Assembly (NCBI GenBank): GCA_016550485.1
Contig: JABXGV010000070.1
Span: 1 to 8,604 of the forward strand
Length of the DNA: 8,604 bases
Reading direction: 5' to 3'
From: an archaeon
GTDB taxonomy: Archaea; Asgardarchaeota; Hermodarchaeia; Hermodarchaeales; Hermodarchaeaceae
Position numbers and translations under genes: made by a program. The notes beneath the pieces are model-generated. The model was not told the DNA's origin, did no database searches, and saw only the letters and a program-made list of their open reading frames with translations. Position 1 is the stretch's first letter, and every line of letters begins with the position of its first letter. Shown here in pieces: positions 5,775 through 8,604 of the stretch.

Positions 5775-6545
5775 TTAGCCATCTACTACTGGACCTTTAG
5801 GGGTGATGAGGAGGGTGTGCCACGAGGAGTCGTGTTCTTGGGGCATGTGGCGGACTCGGAGCTGGCGCTTCAGTTGACCCTTGCCCTCTTGGAGGCGAAG
5901 CTCGATGATGGCGTCAGCGCAGTGCATGGCGGCTTTGGTGGCGATGCTGTTCTGGGTGTCGGGGTCGAGGGTGATGAGGGTATTGTAGTGTCGCCCGATA
6001 GCACAGACCTGCATACGCCGGAAAAAGCGGAGAACCCGTCGGTCATCGCCCACGAGGATGAAGAGGTCGCTGAGATCGTCAAAGACGAGGCGGCCACCAT
6101 CACCCAGCTGTTTTGTGGCCTTGTCAACGATGTGCATCAGCTTTTCCAGGTTAAGGGTGGTGAGGGTATATTCGAGGTCCTCTTCGCTGAGGCCTGCCAG
6201 AAGGTCAGGGTAGCTCCAGGTGAACCCCTCCAAGAGGAGGAGGGTCTTCCCCAGGTGGGGGGTGATTTTCCAGCCGAAGGATTCCATGGATTTGATCATG
6301 GTCTGGCGTTGGGATTGGGTGAGAAGGCAGACGCTGGGCTCCTTGCGTTGGAGTCCTTTCCAGAGGAATTGTTTGGCGAGGATGCTTTTTCCTGAGCCAG
6401 TCGGTCCGAGGAGGAGGGTGGTGGACTCCTTGGGAACTCCACCATTGAGTAGTGCATCCAGTCCAGCGATGCCTGTGCTTAACAAATCCATATGTCCCAC
6501 ATCCCGTGAAGAAACGGGTTGCTCCAATGAAATTTTAGGGGACAT
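5775..6545 (-). CDS. Single-domain KaiC/RadA-like ATPase (RecA superfamily) lacking the usual catalytic glutamates
   Basis: This is a RecA-fold ATPase of the KaiC-like group, whose archaeal members are linked to signal transduction and cell-surface or motility control. Numbered from ATG 6545 (256 residues), the family signature LLSTGIAGLDALLNGGVP is at 21-38. Walker A GPTGSGKS is at 47-54, and Walker B RLVFDDLSDL at 152-161 carries paired Asp. The family ending (LLITPKGPVVDG) is present, so the domain is complete. KaiC proteins have an adjacent Glu pair after the second strand (xFEE, then about ten residues to SFGW); here the aligned stretch reads LLTQSQRQ before MESFGW, with Gln-Ser in place of Glu-Glu. 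Hydrolysis may therefore be slow or absent, pointing to a nucleotide-dependent switch. Three starts are possible: TTG 6566, ATG 6545 and ATG 6491. An AAGGA lies 13 bases before ATG 6545. A TATA box at 6548-6555 would favour ATG 6491, which begins MDLLSTG and keeps the whole domain. Confidence 0.85.
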   Translation of the reverse strand: MSPKISLEQPVSSRDVGHMDLLSTGIAGLDALLNGGVPKESTTLLLGPTGSGKSILAKQFLWKGLQRKEPSVCLLTQSQRQTMIKSMESFGWKITPHLGKTLLLLEGFTWSYPDLLAGLSEEDLEYTLTTLNLEKLMHIVDKATKQLGDGGRLVFDDLSDLFILVGDDRRVLRFFRRMQVCAIGRHYNTLITLDPDTQNSIATKAAMHCADAIIELRLQEGKGQLKRQLRVRHMPQEHDSSWHTLLITPKGPVVDG

Positions 6546-6547
6546 TG

Positions 6548-6562
6548 TGTATAAATTTTCCT
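6548..6562 (-). promoter_or_regulatory. BRE/TATA promoter in front of the KaiC-like ATPase
   Basis: The minus strand reads AGGAAAA then TTTATACA. That is a purine/A-rich BRE-like element (6556-6562) joined to a good archaeal TATA box (6548-6555). Transcription from it would begin near 6525, downstream of both TTG 6566 and ATG 6545, and would make ATG 6491 the first usable start. The leader of such a transcript contains a small hairpin (CCCGT/ACGGG, 6503-6518). If the gene is instead cotranscribed from the right, the upstream starts remain available. Confidence 0.45.
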
Positions 6563-6591
6563 TCAAGGGGGATTTCGGCTATTTCTTGTTG

Positions 6592-6653
6592 AGGAAAAGA
6601 GGAAAGACTAGCTGATGGGAAGGAAGGAGGAGTATCCCTGCGGGTGGACAGGG
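6592..6653 (-). terminator. Possible terminator after the zinc-ribbon surface protein gene
   Basis: On the minus strand a 5-bp stem (CCCTG/CAGGG, 6636-6640 and 6649-6653) is followed by long pyrimidine tracts, ending in TCTTTCCTCTTTTCCT at 6592-6607. Together with the BRE/TATA element that follows, it fits a unit boundary between the surface protein and the ATPase. The stem is short and the tract is mixed C and T, so the call is weak. Confidence 0.35.
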
Positions 6654-6659
6654 AACAGG

Positions 6660-8495
6660 CTAGTCAACGCTACTTCCACAGGCGGGGCAGAAGCTGACCC
6701 CCACGGGGAGAGGGGCGCCACAGTAGACACAGATGTCGCCTGACATCTTTGGTGGCGATGGGGGTAATGGCTCGGGTGCTTTTGTGGAGGGGTCGGGTCG
6801 AGTATACCGTGGGGCGCGTTTTGGTCCAGGCCCAGGCCTTGGTGGGGGTCGAGGTTGTTTGCGGAGCCCGAAGAGTGCCTTGAGGGTCCAGATGACAAAG
6901 TAGAGGGCGAGGAGGCCCAGGAGCACGAGTAAGGGGAGGGAAGTGGGGTAGTCGGTGAGGAGCGCGAGGAGAAAGTCGATGATGGAGGTGTAGGCGACGG
7001 TGACGTAGACGGTCAGGCTTTCCTTCTGGTAGGAGACGCTCTCGTTGTCTTCGTAGACGAGCTGGGCAGGGGCTGAGAGGTATTTGCCCTCGGTGTTGAA
7101 GGTGATCTGGTAGGTGAGGTTGTAGCTCTCGCCAGGTTGGAGGGAGTCAAGAGTTGCGCTTGTGGAGCCACTGATGGTGAAGGTTCCTGTGCCTGCATAG
7201 CGGTTCCAGGCGAGGGTGTCGTTGATGAAGATGTTGTAAAGGGTTTCATTATCACGATTGGTGATATGGAGAGTGACGATTGCTTCCTCATCCGGGGTAA
7301 GGGGGTCGGGCGTGACGGTCTTGTCGATGAAGAGGCCTGGTGGGAAGTCACCGGTGAAGTTGATAACGATGTTGGGAACTGAGGGTGTTGCGAGCCATGT
7401 GCTGTTAGAGCGCTCCACCTTCTCCGGATCTGGAGGTCCTGTTGAGTTTGCGATAGTCATGTCAGAGGGTGTGTAGTTATGGATGATGGTTGCGGTGGGG
7501 AAGAGGGTTGTAAACTCCATGTTATCCAGGCTGGTCCCAAAGTCGATGGTGCCGATGTGTCCGGTGAACGCGTTGAGGTCGAAGGTTTGGCGGTCGTCGC
7601 CGTAGAACTTGTCTCGATGGCTACTTATCCAGCTCGCGGTGGTCACTGCACCTGGGATCTGTCTGGGGGAGGTGCTTCTGGATTGGGAGGCAAAGGCGGA
7701 GGGATTCATCACCCCGAAGAATCCAAAGCCGCCGATGGAGTCTTCAGCAAGGCTGGGTGTACAGAGTTCGGACATGCCCTCCCTTGTGGTGCCTAGACCT
7801 GCCATGAAGCTTTGGTAGACATCGCGTCCCTCCTCGGGTGTGCCAGAATTTCCGTAAGCTTCAATGGCTAGGGTTTCTGAGCCAATGGTGATGGGTGGAA
7901 TGCTAATCACCGACTGGTAGGAGATACCCAAGGCGTTCTCATATTCCAGACGGATGGTGTTCCCCCACTCGGTGGTTTGTTGTGAGGATTCGGCGCCTGA
8001 GAAGAAGATTAGAATGGAGGTAGATGGGAGCAGGTCCAGGATGCTGGAGAATATTTCGCTTATTTCGCTGCCTCCTTCACCCAGGCTCATGTTGTACACT
8101 GCCTGGAAGAAGTAGGTAATGGCTTCTTCGCATTCGCCCCAACTGAACATGGCGGCGGCGAAGATGGCGTGAGCGAAGTGTTCGCCCCCGGTGTCGAGTC
8201 CGCCTAGCCCATCCCCAGCTGAAACTAGGGCTGCAGTCAAGGCACCATCAGAGCTCACAATGAAGGTCCCCACATCCGCTTCCCCCTCAAGTGTGATGTC
8301 AAAGTGTGCGAGCTGCTGAGAGGAAGACTGGGTCAGAGGTGTAGCACCTAGCTGGGCAGTATCCATTATGGGTCTTGTGGCGAGGAGGGGGGTCAGACCG
8401 CCCAGCAGGAAGATAAGACTCAGAGCTAGAGCAACCCAAGGGCGTGGGCTGTGAATCAGTCGGATAAGGGGGGTGGGGATTCGATTGCTTTTCAT
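6660..8495 (-). CDS. Surface protein: signal sequence, ectodomain, Ig-like (CARDB/DUF11-type) domain, membrane span, cytoplasmic zinc ribbon
   Basis: A 611-residue type I-like membrane protein. The N-terminus has a basic stretch and a hydrophobic export segment at about 19-39. A long ectodomain of unknown fold (45-385) follows. Next comes an Ig-like domain typical of CARDB/DUF11-type repeats (about 388-500), containing FIDKTVTPDPLTPDEEA, LHITNRDNETLYN and LDSLQPGESYNLTYQI. A transmembrane helix lies at 517-541, then a Pro/Arg-rich linker (545-583). The protein ends in a zinc ribbon CVYCG...FCPACG with ligands C589, C592, C603 and C606. Many N-glycosylation sequons lie before the span (NMS, NYT, NST, NFT, NET, NDT, NLT, NES) and none in the tail, which supports this topology. 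ATG 8495 is chosen because GTGAGGT sits at 8506-8512. The frame is open to 8594, but its first 33 codons overlap a better membrane-protein end in another frame. The architecture suggests a sensor or scaffold reporting across the membrane; the ligand is unknown. Confidence 0.85.
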   Translation of the reverse strand: MKSNRIPTPLIRLIHSPRPWVALALSLIFLLGGLTPLLATRPIMDTAQLGATPLTQSSSQQLAHFDITLEGEADVGTFIVSSDGALTAALVSAGDGLGGLDTGGEHFAHAIFAAAMFSWGECEEAITYFFQAVYNMSLGEGGSEISEIFSSILDLLPSTSILIFFSGAESSQQTTEWGNTIRLEYENALGISYQSVISIPPITIGSETLAIEAYGNSGTPEEGRDVYQSFMAGLGTTREGMSELCTPSLAEDSIGGFGFFGVMNPSAFASQSRSTSPRQIPGAVTTASWISSHRDKFYGDDRQTFDLNAFTGHIGTIDFGTSLDNMEFTTLFPTATIIHNYTPSDMTIANSTGPPDPEKVERSNSTWLATPSVPNIVINFTGDFPPGLFIDKTVTPDPLTPDEEAIVTLHITNRDNETLYNIFINDTLAWNRYAGTGTFTISGSTSATLDSLQPGESYNLTYQITFNTEGKYLSAPAQLVYEDNESVSYQKESLTVYVTVAYTSIIDFLLALLTDYPTSLPLLVLLGLLALYFVIWTLKALFGLRKQPRPPPRPGPGPKRAPRYTRPDPSTKAPEPLPPSPPKMSGDICVYCGAPLPVGVSFCPACGSSVD

Positions 8496-8505
8496 TTCTT
8501 GGTGT

Positions 8506-8512
8506 ACCTCAC
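8506..8512 (-). promoter_or_regulatory. Ribosome binding site that fixes the start of the zinc-ribbon surface protein
   Basis: GTGAGGT on the minus strand lies ten bases before ATG 8493-8495. The ATG opens directly into the basic and hydrophobic parts of the export signal. This supports a 611-residue protein over the 644-residue reading from 8594. Confidence 0.6.
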
Positions 8513-8532
8513 AAGTTACAGGTTGGGTGGCT

Positions 8533-8604
8533 TCACCTTTGGTCAGGTTTGCGTATGAGGCGGCCGATGTAGCCGCCGATGAAGATGCAGACAATGAGGA
8601 TGAT
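8533..8604 (-). CDS. C-terminal end of a membrane protein, cut by the window edge
   Basis: Reading the minus strand from the right edge, 23 codons encode a hydrophobic helix (IILIVCIFIGGYIG), then a basic tail RLIRKPDQR and a TGA at 8533-8535. This is the end of a membrane protein with a Gly-rich last span and a short positively charged cytoplasmic tail. It stops 37 bases before the ATG of the zinc-ribbon surface protein, in the same direction, so the two are probably in one operon. The competing frame over these bases is Ala/Ser-rich, low in complexity, and would have to precede a signal peptide, which is implausible. The family cannot be named from so little. Confidence 0.6.
   Translation of the reverse strand: MILIVCIFIGGYIGRLIRKPDQR

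Noticed and set aside
5817..6395. 192-codon plus-strand open frame
   Set aside because: Antisense to the KaiC-like ATPase, whose Walker motifs settle the coding strand.
21..7529. Identical 13-mer CCATGTTATCCAG at 21-33 and 7517-7529
   Set aside because: It lies inside two unrelated coding sequences in different frames, with no similarity around it; chance match.

Overview
The window looks archaeal. Upstream of several starts there are TATA boxes close to the archaeal consensus (TTTATATA at 3418-3425, CTTATATA at 1548-1555). Starts are a mix of ATG, GTG and TTG, with GAGG-type Shine-Dalgarno sequences on some genes. The protein repertoire is also archaeal: a single-domain KaiC/RadA-like ATPase, an AsnC/Lrp-type helix-turn-helix, a secreted parallel beta-helix protein, and a surface protein with an Ig-like domain, one membrane span and a cytoplasmic zinc ribbon. 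The overall style, especially the short helix-turn-helix and the membrane-anchored zinc ribbon, reminds me of Asgard archaea (Thorarchaeia-like). That placement is an impression and not a demonstration. I see no rRNA, tRNA, CRISPR array or transposase.

Almost everything is on the minus strand, so transcription runs from the right edge to the left. From right to left: the C-terminal end of a membrane protein (8533-8604); a 611-residue surface protein with a zinc ribbon (6660-8495); a KaiC-like ATPase (5775-6545); a 665-residue protein with six N-terminal spans and one C-terminal span (3648-5645); a protein made of three tandem copies of an unrecognised domain of 130-160 residues, possibly PH/GRAM-like (1965-3386); a secreted beta-helix protein (344-1483); and the N-terminus of a small membrane protein running off the left edge (1-116). 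The only plus-strand gene candidate is a 60-codon helix-turn-helix ORF (1650-1832). It lies between the beta-helix gene and the triplicated-domain gene.

The most striking observation is at the end of the triplicated-domain gene. Its TAG stop is followed, in the same frame, by 29 codons that encode a clean transmembrane helix and then a TAA. No start codon lies inside that stretch. The helix could therefore only be made by reading through the TAG, or it is the tail of a formerly membrane-anchored protein cut off by a recent nonsense mutation or a sequencing error.

Functionally the right half looks like an envelope or membrane signalling neighbourhood: an exported sensor-like protein with a cytosolic zinc ribbon, an ATPase of the signal-transduction KaiC group lacking the usual glutamate pair, and a large orphan membrane protein. 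Whether they act together is inference from proximity and shared orientation. Gaps of 114-260 bases and candidate internal promoters suggest several transcription units. Base composition changes sharply between the GC-rich right part and the more AT-rich left part.
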